DNA of 25,102 nt, taken from positions 1 through 25,102 of the forward strand of contig PMYA01000068.1 of the NCBI GenBank assembly GCA_003170935.1, written 5' to 3'. Below, one piece after another: positions 1-8,340 of the stretch; position 1 is the stretch's first letter, and each line of letters starts with the position of its first letter. The stretch is from Methanobacteriota archaeon. GTDB lineage: Archaea > Halobacteriota > Bog-38 > Methanoflorentales > Methanoflorentaceae. Below the pieces are notes generated by a model, which was not told where the DNA came from, did not search any database, and worked only from the letters and a program-made list of their open reading frames with translations. Both the position numbers and the translations under genes were made by a program.

Positions 1-48
1 TTCTATGCACACTTACTCCTACCTCGTGTGTGGGGGGAAGCAGTGCAC

Positions 49-588
49 ATGACGTCGCGAAAGTTACAAGCAGTGCTCGCCGCGGCTATCGTAGCCACCG
101 TTCTCACCAGCGGCTGTCTGTCTTCACTTACGTCACGCTCCTCACCTACAGCCACGCCGCAGAATCTTTCCGTATCGTACGATGCTTCCTTCGTGCTGAG
201 CGGCTGGCATGCTATTAGCAAATTCACGCAAGTTACCCCCAAAACCTATGTGGGCACCTATGCAGACGAAAAAGGGCAAAGTTGGAACTTCACGGTCCAA
301 CTTTTTTCAGCAGAAAACACTTCATACGGCAGGTATTTCGAACTCATGAAAAAGAAGAGTGACGAGGGGTACGTCAAAACGAACGAATCGAAGATAGCGC
401 TCGGAACCGGTCAAACTGTCTTTGGGAGAATTGACGAGAAATGGTACGGCTACAAAGCAAGCGATTCAGAAAACCCCGCATTATATGCGTTGCTCTTTGG
501 ATATGATGAAAACGCTGCAAGCTGGGTGGTAGCAACGGTTGCAAGCGGAGCGATCATCACAACAAAGACGACTACTGCGTTATCTTGA
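49..588 (+). CDS. Predicted secreted lipoprotein of unknown function
   Basis: About 179 residues. The N-terminus is a classic lipoprotein signal: a short basic n-region (TSRKLQ), a hydrophobic stretch (AVLAAAIVATVL) and a lipobox LTSGC, so the mature protein would begin at that cysteine and be lipid-anchored on the outer face of the membrane. The mature part is a soluble domain of about 150 residues with many aromatic and Thr/Ser residues. I do not recognise its family. I chose ATG at 49 because the signal peptide starts there; GTG at 43 is an alternative, lying 5 nt after a GGGG tract. The frame is also open back to GTG at 28. No partner is suggested by context, since the next genes downstream are on the other strand. 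Certain as a gene, unknown in role. Confidence 0.75.
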   Translation: MTSRKLQAVLAAAIVATVLTSGCLSSLTSRSSPTATPQNLSVSYDASFVLSGWHAISKFTQVTPKTYVGTYADEKGQSWNFTVQLFSAENTSYGRYFELMKKKSDEGYVKTNESKIALGTGQTVFGRIDEKWYGYKASDSENPALYALLFGYDENAASWVVATVASGAIITTKTTTALS

Positions 589-731
589 CTGTTCGTGTAA
601 ATATTAAAAAAACGCCGACTTAATACAGGGGAGAAAATAATAGGAGTGAGTGCAGCGCTTTCACCTCAGTGCAGACCTCGTGCGATTAACGCAGCACGTT
701 CAGACCCGTATCGGCGTGATACGTTCCTCAA

Positions 732-1085
732 CTAGTAAGCGTAACCGGATTCTTGCCACCCATACGTGTCGTTACGACTCATCCACGTCCGGATCTTCGC
801 GACTATAAGATAAACGTGGTTCCGCGCCCGTTCCGGGATTGTAACGTCATACATCCTATCCTGGAGGTATTGAAATGCCTCACCGCTGTGAGAGCACCTC
901 TGCATAAGCTTTTCAGCAGCGTTTTCCGCTCGCTTGCCCGACAGGTCGCCGAGTTCAAAGAGCAACGCGTCCATTTCTGCTAAGTCGTTAAGCATCACAA
1001 CAAGGTTAAAACCGCTTAAAATAACGGTTTGGTAAGCGCAGCGCGAAAGTAATTGCTCACAAGGGACTTTCACCCGCTTCACCAC
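732..1085 (-). CDS. Hypothetical protein, helical, no recognised family
   Basis: 117 residues starting at GTG (1085, followed by a second GTG). An AAGGA Shine-Dalgarno lies 6-7 nt upstream on the minus strand, which supports real translation. The product is mostly predicted helix with a mixture of charged and aliphatic residues (for example LNDLAEMDALLFELGDL and AENAAEKLMQRC) and has three cysteines but no metal-site spacing. No signal peptide or membrane span is evident. It is followed convergently by the lipoprotein gene and preceded in the same direction by the small CxxC gene at 1198-1428, about 110 nt away, so the two could be co-transcribed. A shorter opposite-strand frame (753-983) looks like its shadow. 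I cannot assign a function. Confidence 0.5.
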   Translation of the reverse strand: MVKRVKVPCEQLLSRCAYQTVILSGFNLVVMLNDLAEMDALLFELGDLSGKRAENAAEKLMQRCSHSGEAFQYLQDRMYDVTIPERARNHVYLIVAKIRTWMSRNDTYGWQESGYAY

Positions 1086-1197
1086 ACAACTTCCTTGAAA
1101 TGTGTTTTGTTAAGAAAGCTTCGGACAACTCATTGAATCAAACACGCTTCTCAAACGCTACGCCTGTTACAGAGTTTCAGTGCGTAGCCCCCTATGA

Positions 1198-1428
1198 TTA
1201 TGATGACTCGAAGCCACCAAAATATCGCTTGACAAACTGGTCTGCTTCTTCGTCTTGCGGTTCAAAAAGAATTCCTTTATCCCCAGGAAACGGCACGCGG
1301 TGATCATGTTCCCAAGACAGGATTGCCGGTGGAATGCCGTCTGGATATGCGTCACACGTCGCTCCGGGAAAGACGACGTCGCGAAAGTGCTTGCATAACG
1401 AGCAAATTGGAGTTGCGAGTAAGGTCAT
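1198..1428 (-). CDS. Small conserved CxxC protein, probable metal-binding
   Basis: 76 residues. The sequence has a compact motif set: C9-x2-C12-K-H14, a third cysteine at C25, then YPDGIP, a histidine pair in EHDH (41-43) and PFPGDKGILFE (46-56). This arrangement (CxxCKHF ... C.A.P.GIP ... H.H..P.PGD.GI.FE) matches, from memory, a widespread family of tiny uncharacterised prokaryotic proteins, probably a zinc-ribbon-like or other metal site built from Cys and His. The start is ATG at 1428; the upstream sequence (GATCATCC) is only a weak ribosome-binding site. It is divergent from ppa across a 218-nt spacer. The biological role is unknown; the family assignment rests on motif memory, not on a search. 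Confidence 0.75.
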   Translation of the reverse strand: MTLLATPICSLCKHFRDVVFPGATCDAYPDGIPPAILSWEHDHRVPFPGDKGILFEPQDEEADQFVKRYFGGFESS

Positions 1429-1603
1429 GGATGATCGCTCATCTTAACGTCGATCAGCGGCTAAAAACTTTGGATGCCCTTGCATACGTTGAGAGCGAAA
1501 GACCGTGAAGCGTAATCTTCTGCTGCTAAGCGAGCTTTCCGTCACTCATACATACAAGTTGCGCCTAGAGCACTGCTGAAGGTCGCGTCTAATCTTTAGA
1601 GGA

Positions 1604-1615
1604 TTTTTTATATAG
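1604..1615 (+). promoter_or_regulatory. TATA box of the pyrophosphatase gene
   Basis: A T-rich TTTTTTATATAG element is centred about 36 bp before the GTG start of ppa. Initiation about 27 bp downstream (near 1638) would give a very short leader. The AGGTG at 1637-1641, 5 nt before the GTG, would then sit at or near the transcript's 5' end, so the exact start site is uncertain. Inferred from archaeal TBP-box geometry. Confidence 0.45.
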
Positions 1616-1646
1616 CTAGGATGGTTATAAGGCAGCAGGTGTTAAC

Positions 1647-2177
1647 GTGACTAATTTGTGGAAATCGCTTCCTACCGGCCCCAACCCGCCCGACGTTGTG
1701 TATGCGCTTATCGAGGTGCCAAAGGGGTCGCAGAACAAGTACGAATATGAGAAAGAGCTTGGTATCTTTGCAGTTGACCGAGTGCTTTATTCGCCGGTGC
1801 ACTATCCAACAGATTACGGGCTCATTCCCCAGACGTACTACGATGATGGGGACCCTTTGGACGTCATGGTGATAATAGACGAACCAACCTTCCCTGGTTG
1901 CCTCATTGCGGTCAGACCAATCGGCTTGATGAAGATGATCGATAGCGGCGATAATGATGACAAGGTCCTAGCAGTACCCGACAAAGACCCGATGTACGCG
2001 GAGGTCAAAGACCTCAACGACTTACCGCCTCACAAGATGAAGGCGATCGGACACTTTTTCAAGGTCTATAAAGAGCTTGAAGGAAAGAAAACTGAAGTAG
2101 TTGGGTGGGAAGGAGCAGAGAGCGCTAAGAAAGCAATAATACATTCAATAGAACTCTATAACGATAAATTCGGTTGA
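1647..2177 (+). CDS. ppa: Inorganic pyrophosphatase (family I)
   Basis: 176 residues, the normal length for a soluble family I pyrophosphatase, which hydrolyses PPi to two phosphates in the cytoplasm and so pulls biosynthetic reactions forward. The family signature is present as DGDPLDV, within the metal-binding segment [12 protein letters not shown]. Other typical blocks are VIEVPKGS-like ([18 protein letters not shown]), [36 protein letters not shown] and [12 protein letters not shown]. The start is GTG at 1647, preceded by AGGTG with a 5-nt spacer. It stands alone, divergent from the CxxC gene and about 170 nt before uppP. Identification is secure. Confidence 0.96.
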   Translation: MTNLWKSLPTGPNPPDVVYALIEVPKGSQNKYEYEKELGIFAVDRVLYSPVHYPTDYGLIPQTYYDDGDPLDVMVIIDEPTFPGCLIAVRPIGLMKMIDSGDNDDKVLAVPDKDPMYAEVKDLNDLPPHKMKAIGHFFKVYKELEGKKTEVVGWEGAESAKKAIIHSIELYNDKFG

Positions 2178-2349
2178 TTAATTTCTCGGCGTCTATAAGC
2201 TCGCAAATCTAAGGTTTATTCACGAACCGCAAGACTCAAAGCTTGGATCTGGCTCGAGGATCTCAGATTTGTTAGATCATACAGCGCGCTGGGCCATGCC
2301 TATTGTTAAGATTTCACCGTACTAAGACTATGCAGCGAGACAGGTGATT

Positions 2350-3171
2350 ATGGATATTACACAGCTTATACAGGCAATCATCCTCGGGATTGTGCAGGGC
2401 GTCACGGAGTGGCTCCCCATAAGCAGCAAGGCGATGGTCTCGCTCGTTATGATAAAATTCTTCAACGCTGATGTCACCCTCTCTGAGGCCGTCTACTATG
2501 CTATCTGGCTTCACCTTGGAACGCTCTTTGCGGTCATACTTTTTTATAGGGTCCAAGTCGTACAAATCGTCAGAAACCTTCCCCACTACTTCTCCAACGT
2601 GCGCTCCCCGAGTGCCTATAACCGGCTTACGACGTTCTTGATCATCGCGACGTTTTTTACCGGACTCATCGGCGCTCCGCTGATCGTCTTTGGATTGGAC
2701 AAAATCCACATCACTGGCAGCGTTGCCTTTTTCTTCATCGGTGTCCTGCTCATCGTGACGGGCATCTTCCAAAAGTACGCTCGAAGAACGGTGAGTGCGA
2801 ACAAGAGTATGTCAGTTAAGGATGCGTTGCTCGTCGGTGTCATTCAGGGATTTGCCGCGCTCCCCGGACTAAGTCGATCGGGTCTCACTATTTCCACTTT
2901 GCTGCTACGTCGCTACGCGCCGACAGACGCACTCAATCTCAGCTTCCTTCTCTATATCCCCGCCGTCATCGGCGCTGAGATCGGTTTGCAGATTTTAAAG
3001 GGGGGTATTTATTATAACGCGTATGCGCTCCTAGCTGTCGTCGTCGCCTTCGCCTTTGGATTGCTGACAATAAACGTCCTTCTTAAGATCGCCGAACGCA
3101 TTGATTTCAGCTACTTTGCGATTTTTATCGGCGTTCTTTGCACACTGGCTATATTTGTGCCGATAAATTGA
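2350..3171 (+). CDS. uppP: UppP/BacA-type undecaprenyl(polyprenyl)-diphosphate phosphatase
   Basis: A 273-residue polytopic membrane protein with about eight hydrophobic spans. It belongs to the BacA/UppP family, which dephosphorylates polyprenyl diphosphate to regenerate the monophosphate lipid carrier used for surface glycans; in archaea the carrier would be a dolichol-type lipid. Both signature regions are visible: VQGVTEWLPISS (about residues 15-26) and PGLSRSGLT (about 170-178). The first motif departs from the bacterial form: the first Glu is Gln, and the usual STGH is SKAM, so one classical His is missing. As I recall, archaeal members vary at this site. The frame is open to GTG at 2344, but ATG 2350 sits just behind AGGTGATT and seems the better start. 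A link to the nearby glycan genes is inferred. Confidence 0.9.
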   Translation: MDITQLIQAIILGIVQGVTEWLPISSKAMVSLVMIKFFNADVTLSEAVYYAIWLHLGTLFAVILFYRVQVVQIVRNLPHYFSNVRSPSAYNRLTTFLIIATFFTGLIGAPLIVFGLDKIHITGSVAFFFIGVLLIVTGIFQKYARRTVSANKSMSVKDALLVGVIQGFAALPGLSRSGLTISTLLLRRYAPTDALNLSFLLYIPAVIGAEIGLQILKGGIYYNAYALLAVVVAFAFGLLTINVLLKIAERIDFSYFAIFIGVLCTLAIFVPIN

Positions 3172-3283
3172 AGGTCGTAGTTTCGCGACACAGACTCAAC
3201 TTTGAGAGCAATGCAACAACTTAAGTGAGTGTCGTTAAACACGTGCGAACGTTTTTAACCATACTGTTCAAATAAACGGCGTT

Positions 3284-3343
3284 GTGAGACCGCTGAGAGC
3301 TCTCTTTGTCGAACCGCCCAAAGATACATGGTTTGTGATGTGC
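3284..3343 (+). pseudogene. Remnant: N-terminus of a B12-binding radical SAM protein
   Basis: Starting at GTG 3284, the first 20 codons read through LFVEPPKDTWFVM. That matches my recollection of the extreme N-terminus of archaeal cobalamin-binding-domain radical SAM proteins, which open with a beta strand and a VEPPK...WFVMGEY block. The similarity stops after the WFVMC segment: the expected continuation (GEYLPPP-type) is absent and the frame runs on into sequence whose recognisable coding signal is on the opposite strand. Read as a 5' fragment left by a deletion or rearrangement. A match of about 13 residues is short, so chance cannot be excluded. Confidence 0.35.
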
Positions 3344-3385
3344 GACGTCCTTGACCTTCTTGTGAGTAATAGAACGATCCCGCCG

Positions 3386-3592
3386 CTGCAGCGGGTCAAA
3401 GCCTGTGCTGTCAAGGGCGACGGCGTCAGTGCCGGCCAGCATGTATCCCAGAAAGGCATTTTTACCGCCGTGCCGCACCTTTTCTGCTACGAGGAGAGTC
3501 TCAACGGCGTCGTGTATGTAAAGGTTACAGGACTCCACAGCTGCAATTGCGGCAATCCCTTTGTGTAAGTCAGGAGCACCGCGATGTGGCGC
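3386..3592 (-). pseudogene. Remnant: internal fragment of a DUF362 protein
   Basis: On the minus strand an open stretch begins just after a stop at 3593-3595 and reads DLHKGIAAIAAVE, then IHDAVETLL, HGGKNAFLGYMLAGTDAVA and LDSTGFDPLQ. The core LAGTDAVALDSTG followed by FDPL resembles the conserved late segment of DUF362 (ferredoxin-associated) proteins, where an I-A-x-x-D-P/A-V-A-x-D motif precedes a G-x-D/x-P block. Family members are much longer, with an N-terminal half that is missing here, and the downstream reading drifts into unrelated residues opposite the radical SAM remnant. It has no sensible start codon position for the family. Likely decayed; the call depends on motif recognition only. 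Confidence 0.45.
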
Positions 3593-3994
3593 TTACGAAC
3601 CGGAAAGTAGATCGTCGCATCAAATGAGCCCGGAACAGAAGACAACTGAAGGATCAATCCGTCAGGTTCGTTCGTTTCGACTACGCGTTAAATCAGACGT
3701 CGATATGCATGAAGAGATCTCTAACAGGCTCAACAAAGACGAAAAGATTGCCTCGGCAATAACTTCTTTATATGACAATAGCACGTCGTTTCGTTGCGCG
3801 CTCGAATGAAATAACAGGTTTTACGTGTTAAAGGTGCGTTGAAAGGCGTGCGTCTGTGTTGGCGAGCTTGACATCCGAGTAGATTTAATACTGCGTGAGA
3901 CTTTGAGGTTTGCCGGACAGCATTAACAGATCGAACGCGACGCCGGTGAACTTGCGAGAAGCGCGCGCGAAAGAGCCTCCTGCCGCGAATTAGG

Positions 3995-5455
3995 ATGACC
4001 CTGAAAACGGAAACCGTACGCAGCATTGGCTGGTCTGCGACCTCTCAAGTAGCTCGACTGCTGACGCAAATACTGCTTTCTGCGATCTTGGCGAGATTAC
4101 TGACCCCTAACGATTTTGGACTGATGGCCATGATAGTCGTGTTCTCGAGTTTTGTGGCTATATTTTCAGATTTTGGATTGTCATCCGCCATAGTACAAAG
4201 AAAAGAGGTTACTGATGGGGCGTTATCTTCTATTTTTTGGATAGGTCTCGGCCTAGGCGCGTTGCTGACGACAGCATTTGCAGTTTCTGCGCCTTTGATA
4301 GCTGCGTTCTATTCTGAGCCGAGACTAACGCCCCTTATCGTGTTTATTTCCACGACCTTTTTCATCTCTTCATTTGGCTACGTGCCGAGCGCGCTGCTTA
4401 CAAAGAGCATGAATTTCAAAGCTATCGCGATCATCGGCATCTGCAGCATTGGAATAGCTGGCCCTATATCAGTTTTTTTGGCTCTCTCCGGATACGGAGT
4501 TTGGAGTTTGGCTTGGAACACGGTGCTCTCTGCTACTATTACAGTCGTTTTTACTTGGATTTACTCTCGATGGGTTCCGCATTTTTCGCTTCGCTTCGGA
4601 CAGGTGAAAGGGTTGTTAAGGTTTGGAATGAACCTCACAGGAAACAGTTTCCTTGGCTATTTTCAGCGCAACCTAGACAATCTCCTCATTGGGAGGTTTC
4701 TTGGCGCGACTCCGCTCGGCTTCTACAACTTGGCTTATAACTTGCTCCTCCTTCCGTTGGGCAACGTCTCCGATGTCGTCGGGCGCGTCATGTTTCCCGC
4801 ACTTTCAGTAATCCAGCACGACAAACAGAAGGTGCGCGAAGCTTATGTTGACGCTAACCGGTACATTGCAGCCGTGTCCTTCCCTACGATGACATGGCTG
4901 CTTGTCACGGCACCTGAGCTTATCCGAGTGGTTTACGGTTCAAAATGGATTAGCGCGATTGTGCTGGTTCAGATTCTGTCTCTAGCAGCAATAGAACAGT
5001 CAATCGGGGCAAACGTAGGTTGGATATTCCTATCGCAGGGCAGGACCGACGTTTTGTTCAAGTTGAGCATCTTCACGACCATTGTAGTCGCTATTGCCTT
5101 TGCCGTCGGACTTCGTGGCGGTGTCGAGGGGGTTGCAATCGCGTACACGATAGCATCATACTTGTTGGCTTACCCTGTTTTTGCAGTTGCATTTCGATTG
5201 GTAGACCTGAAAGTGCGGCACTTCTTGGCAAAGCTACGGCCGATTATATTGGCAACGATTGCGTTCGGGATAATCGCGTTTCTCCTTCGGGCCTCTCTCG
5301 AGAGACTCAGTAACATGCAGGACGTGACTATCATAGTCATCGTGACCGCTGCAAGCCTGTTGAGCTACTCATTCTTCGTTTTTGTATTGGATAGGAGGCT
5401 CTTCACCGAGACGATGACACTTCTACGCGAGTTGAGACCAAGTCACAGTGATTAG
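3995..5455 (+). CDS. Lipopolysaccharide/polysaccharide flippase, Wzx-like (MOP superfamily)
   Basis: 486 residues, almost entirely membrane spans (about 12-14), which is the usual size for a Wzx/RfbX-type exporter. Such proteins flip lipid-linked oligosaccharides from the cytoplasmic to the outer face of the membrane. Characteristic features include the N-terminal ARLLTPNDFGLMAMIVVFSS block, FSDFGLSSAIVQRKE, and the mid-protein NLDNLLIGRFLGATPLGFYN segment typical of the polysaccharide biosynthesis (PF13440-like) subfamily. The start ATG at 3995 gives the family's usual N-terminus (TLKTETVRSIGWSATSQVARLL). It opens a region of glycosyltransferases and probably exports their product, which would decorate the S-layer or an extracellular polymer. 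The substrate cannot be read from sequence. Confidence 0.92.
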   Translation: MTLKTETVRSIGWSATSQVARLLTQILLSAILARLLTPNDFGLMAMIVVFSSFVAIFSDFGLSSAIVQRKEVTDGALSSIFWIGLGLGALLTTAFAVSAPLIAAFYSEPRLTPLIVFISTTFFISSFGYVPSALLTKSMNFKAIAIIGICSIGIAGPISVFLALSGYGVWSLAWNTVLSATITVVFTWIYSRWVPHFSLRFGQVKGLLRFGMNLTGNSFLGYFQRNLDNLLIGRFLGATPLGFYNLAYNLLLLPLGNVSDVVGRVMFPALSVIQHDKQKVREAYVDANRYIAAVSFPTMTWLLVTAPELIRVVYGSKWISAIVLVQILSLAAIEQSIGANVGWIFLSQGRTDVLFKLSIFTTIVVAIAFAVGLRGGVEGVAIAYTIASYLLAYPVFAVAFRLVDLKVRHFLAKLRPIILATIAFGIIAFLLRASLERLSNMQDVTIIVIVTAASLLSYSFFVFVLDRRLFTETMTLLRELRPSHSD

Positions 5456-5737
5456 ACGTAAACGAAACAGAATGAATACAAATAGGCAACAACAAACGGC
5501 TCGGTCTGTCGGAAGAGGGGTTTGCTGGATGCTGGTCAGTGCAGGGTCTTCCAAACTTTGGCATCCTTATCGTCTAAATAGATTTTGAGTTCTTTAGAGC
5601 TTATTGGTGTTCTTTTTCTTGTTATTGGGTTCGCTTAGTTTGAAATGAAACCTAATCGCCCTCTTTTTTCGATTGATAGACGTGCGGGCAAAACAGTCGC
5701 AGCGAAGCTTGCTGAGCTATTCACTGGCACTCAAAAG
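5456..5737. other. Convergent gap after the flippase
   Basis: About 280 bases between the flippase (plus) and a glycosyltransferase (minus). It contains T-rich stretches on the plus strand near 5610-5640 and 5670-5676 that could end flippase transcription. A 40-codon plus-strand frame (5645-5767, MKPNRPLFSIDRRAGK...) overlaps the end of the glycosyltransferase gene. It has no visible ribosome-binding site and I do not call it a gene. Confidence 0.4.
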
Positions 5738-6829
5738 TCAGCTATGACGATTTATGGATTCAATTAAACGCCGCGTGCTTTCCTCCCACGTGAACTCTGC
5801 GATTCGGTCTCTTCCTGCACGCGCAATTTTGACTCTCAGTTCTTCGTCAGACAGCAGCCGAAGAACATTGTTCGCCAAGGATGCAAAATCATCGGGCGCT
5901 GATACCAACGCAGTTTTTGCGTGCTCAGCATAGTCGCGGTTTCCTCCACAATCGGTTGTTGCAACGGCACATCCGCATGCCATCGCTTCGGCTGGTGGTA
6001 GGGCAAAGCCTTCCGCGGCGCTGCTGCAAAGGTAGATCGACGCTGAGTTGTATAATTTGATGAGCTCGCCGTCACTTACAGAGCCATAGTATTCGATCCA
6101 CGGAGGCGGCGGCGCAGGTTTCTGTTCGAGGGGGCCAAACAGACTTGCTTTGAGGTTGGGGACGGCTTCTTTACACTTTGATAATACGGATAAGCCCAAT
6201 TGAGATCGCTTATACGGCACCGCAGAATACAACATGATAACCCTTTTCGCTCGTCCGCGTATACTGTTTGTGATGCGAAAACGGTCGTGATCGACGGCGA
6301 TCGGTATCGCTTCAACTTCTTCTTCAGGTGCGCCCGATTGTAAAACGAGTTCGGCTAGCCAGTCAGAAATAGCAATTTTTTTGAGGGGCAAGCGCCAAGT
6401 TTGTTCTAACTCATATTTGTCGCCCAGCCACGGCGCAAAATCCATCACAAGATAAAACTTCGCTCCTTTCTCCCTAGGACATTCACTTACGTTCAAAGCG
6501 GTTTGCCAAGCTGTTGCAAAAATAGCATCTGCGTTAGGAACGCGACATGCTTCTAGATCAGTTGCCCTCACCAGCTTTATGTCCCTGTGTAGACCGTACC
6601 AGGTGATCTTGGGTGTTCTAAGCTTGTAACCGAGTTGCGCTCGGTGACGGTCTAGCCACGAACGAAGCGCGAGTGGGGGGCGGTGAGAATAGGGCCTTAG
6701 GGGCTCCTGCAGATAAACGATTGTCGCCGCATGCCCATTGCGAACGAGGTGGTTGGCGTATTCGTAGACCACTTTATGCCCCCCTGTCGGATAGTCACCA
6801 TAGGGAGGAAGCACAAATGTGATCTTCAC
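5738..6829 (-). CDS. Glycosyltransferase, GT4 family (GT-B fold)
   Basis: 363 residues. The N-terminal Rossmann half starts KITFVLPPYGDYPTGGHKVVYEYANHL, with the GGxxxVxxxxA pattern of GT4 acceptors. The C-terminal half carries the donor-binding EX7E motif as EGFALPPAE (residues 273-281), followed by AMACGCAVATTDCGGNRDYA and a C-terminal Rossmann helix ending in FTWEESTRRLIESI. It should transfer a sugar from a nucleotide-sugar donor to a lipid-linked or similar acceptor at the cytoplasmic face of the membrane; the sugar is unknown. The start is GTG at 6829, preceded by AAAGGT about 7 nt upstream. It lies about 530 nt from the next glycosyltransferase in the same direction, so a shared transcript is uncertain. 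Confidence 0.93.
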   Translation of the reverse strand: MKITFVLPPYGDYPTGGHKVVYEYANHLVRNGHAATIVYLQEPLRPYSHRPPLALRSWLDRHRAQLGYKLRTPKITWYGLHRDIKLVRATDLEACRVPNADAIFATAWQTALNVSECPREKGAKFYLVMDFAPWLGDKYELEQTWRLPLKKIAISDWLAELVLQSGAPEEEVEAIPIAVDHDRFRITNSIRGRAKRVIMLYSAVPYKRSQLGLSVLSKCKEAVPNLKASLFGPLEQKPAPPPPWIEYYGSVSDGELIKLYNSASIYLCSSAAEGFALPPAEAMACGCAVATTDCGGNRDYAEHAKTALVSAPDDFASLANNVLRLLSDEELRVKIARAGRDRIAEFTWEESTRRLIESINRHS

Positions 6830-7356
6830 GTTAGTACCTTTGTTGCGCTGCGCATTGCAGCGGCCTGCGCAAAACTATGTAGTCAAGCGACGTAAAAAGC
6901 GTCTCACGGAGCTCATCCTTGCCAATTGTTGTTTGGCGGAGTCGTCCTTGTTGCCTTGCTGCATCGTCCACGATCCAGACATTGGCGTCTCTCCGACGAT
7001 TGCTATAGCCACTTTCGGTTGTCACGAGTCGTCCCTCTCCGCATTTAAAGCCGTTTTAGCAAACCTAAAGTCAGCCTGCATGTTAACTACAGGCAGCCCT
7101 TACTACTAAAGTCATAAGTCACGATAACGTTGAGGTCTCCATTCAAGCGAACATCCATCTTTATACTAGGGTGTGGGATATTAACGTGTCGAACCAGGCT
7201 CATGAGCGATAGGAGCTATTTGGCACCTAATTTTGATGCCGATTGCCAATGATAGCACGACTAGAGAAACTATGCCAAAAATGATGCTGCTACACATTCC
7301 TTACAGCATACGGCTGGTGTGAGTGCTAAGTTCGAATGCACTTTCCGAGCTGCAAA
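6830..7356. other. Gene-poor gap between two glycosyltransferases
   Basis: About 530 bases with no recognisable gene. Frames of 96 codons (plus, 6819-7109) and 64 codons (minus, 6831-7025) lack family resemblance and ribosome-binding sites. The only protein-like piece is the short single-span minus-strand frame at 7181-7297, listed separately. The gap may be decayed coding sequence, but nothing could be identified. Confidence 0.4.
7181..7297 (-). CDS. Possible small single-span membrane peptide (uncertain)
   Basis: A 38-codon frame, ATG at 7297 to TAA at 7181, encoding a hydrophobic segment (SSIIFGIVSLVVLSLAIGI) followed by a short basic and polar tail. AAGGA lies immediately against the start codon, which is too close for an ideal ribosome-binding site. 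The single transmembrane-like segment in an otherwise blank gap is the only argument for it. It could equally be chance or a remnant of a larger membrane protein. Confidence 0.2.
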   Translation of the reverse strand: MCSSIIFGIVSLVVLSLAIGIKIRCQIAPIAHEPGSTR

Positions 7357-8340
7357 TTAGGCGATTTCACGTTGAGCGAGTCCATCAAATACCGCTTTGC
7401 AGGATGTTTTTATTGAGTCAAAATCCTTCTGTCGCAAGAAATCTCGGCATTGGAAAACAAACTCATACAAGAAAAACCGGAGTAAGAACGTGAAGTATTG
7501 CCTCTTTAAAGCATTCCTCCTCATAAACCAAAATCTATTTCTAATGAGGTAGTATATGTTGGGAGCTCCCCCGCTTGACGCACCATATTTGTGCCAAATC
7601 TTAGCTTGTGGAATATAAACCGAGGTATATCCCGCGTTGCAGCCCCGATAGCACCAATCTACGTCTTCCCAGTAGGTGAAGAACTTTGGATCTAACAGTC
7701 CGATTTCAGTCACTACTCGTGTCTTCACTAATAGACAGGCTCCAATGACGTAATCTACTAGCCGCACCTGATCATATTGCCCGCTGTCAATTTCATTCTC
7801 CCCGACATGCCAGACTCGCCCCGTCCACATAGAAAGCTTGGTGCCTGCACCGTTGATTCGGTCTCTTCTTCCTCGGCCATCATTGTCATAGAAATAGATT
7901 TTTGGTCCAGCAAAGCCGACACGGGGATCCAGCTCTGCCACGTTTGTCAGCTCGTCCAGGAACCGTGGGTCCACAATCGTGTCATTGTTAAGGAGCAGAA
8001 CATACTCCGTGTTCTCTTGCAGCGCTGTACGAATCCCGACGTTATACCCTTCACCAAATCCGAGGTTCTCCTGATTTTCAATGACTTTGATTTCCGGATA
8101 GCGAGCCTTTAACTGCTCGACTGAATCGTCAGTCGAACCGTTATCTACAACAATGACCTCGTAGTTGGGGTAAGAGATGTGATTCAAGGATTCTAAGCAT
8201 TCAACCGTATCTTCCTTCCCGTTCCAATTCAAAACAATAATTAAAACCGTTGGCAGGGCGTTGTGGCCCAATACAGATGCCAATTTTAGTTCACCCCGAA
8301 CCGCTCCAGCCGGCTGTTCTCTTTGTTTGATGATTGTCAC
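7357..8340 (-). CDS. Glycosyltransferase, GT2 family (rhamnosyltransferase-like)
   Basis: 327 residues with a GT-A fold. After a polar N-terminal extension of about 30 residues come VLIIVLNWNGKEDTVECLESL, the nucleotide-binding VVDNGSTDDS (64-73), ENLGFGEGYNVGI, and the metal-binding LLNNDTIVDP (the DxD equivalent, about residues 117-124). Further along are the EDVDWCYRG acid block and a C-terminal W-H-K-Y segment, as in WbbL/RfbF-type rhamnosyltransferases. It likely adds one sugar to a growing surface glycan at the cytoplasmic membrane face. The start is GTG at 8340, with GTGATC (matching the archaeal anti-Shine-Dalgarno) about 4 nt upstream. Sugar specificity is not predictable. Confidence 0.93.
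   Translation of the reverse strand: MTIIKQREQPAGAVRGELKLASVLGHNALPTVLIIVLNWNGKEDTVECLESLNHISYPNYEVIVVDNGSTDDSVEQLKARYPEIKVIENQENLGFGEGYNVGIRTALQENTEYVLLLNNDTIVDPRFLDELTNVAELDPRVGFAGPKIYFYDNDGRGRRDRINGAGTKLSMWTGRVWHVGENEIDSGQYDQVRLVDYVIGACLLVKTRVVTEIGLLDPKFFTYWEDVDWCYRGCNAGYTSVYIPQAKIWHKYGASSGGAPNIYYLIRNRFWFMRRNALKRQYFTFLLRFFLYEFVFQCRDFLRQKDFDSIKTSCKAVFDGLAQREIA

Larger units (their letters stand above)
3172..3994. other. Gene-poor stretch holding gene debris
   Basis: About 820 bases without an intact recognisable gene. It contains the two apparent remnants annotated separately (radical SAM start at 3284, DUF362 fragment at 3386-3592). It also contains an unassignable 82-codon plus-strand frame (3561-3809), whose most protein-like part starts at an ATG at 3624 (MSPEQKTTEGS...) and is charged and helical. 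I could not attribute that frame to a family, and it may be chance. No convincing promoter for the flippase at 3995 was found; its start codon directly follows AGG. Confidence 0.5.
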
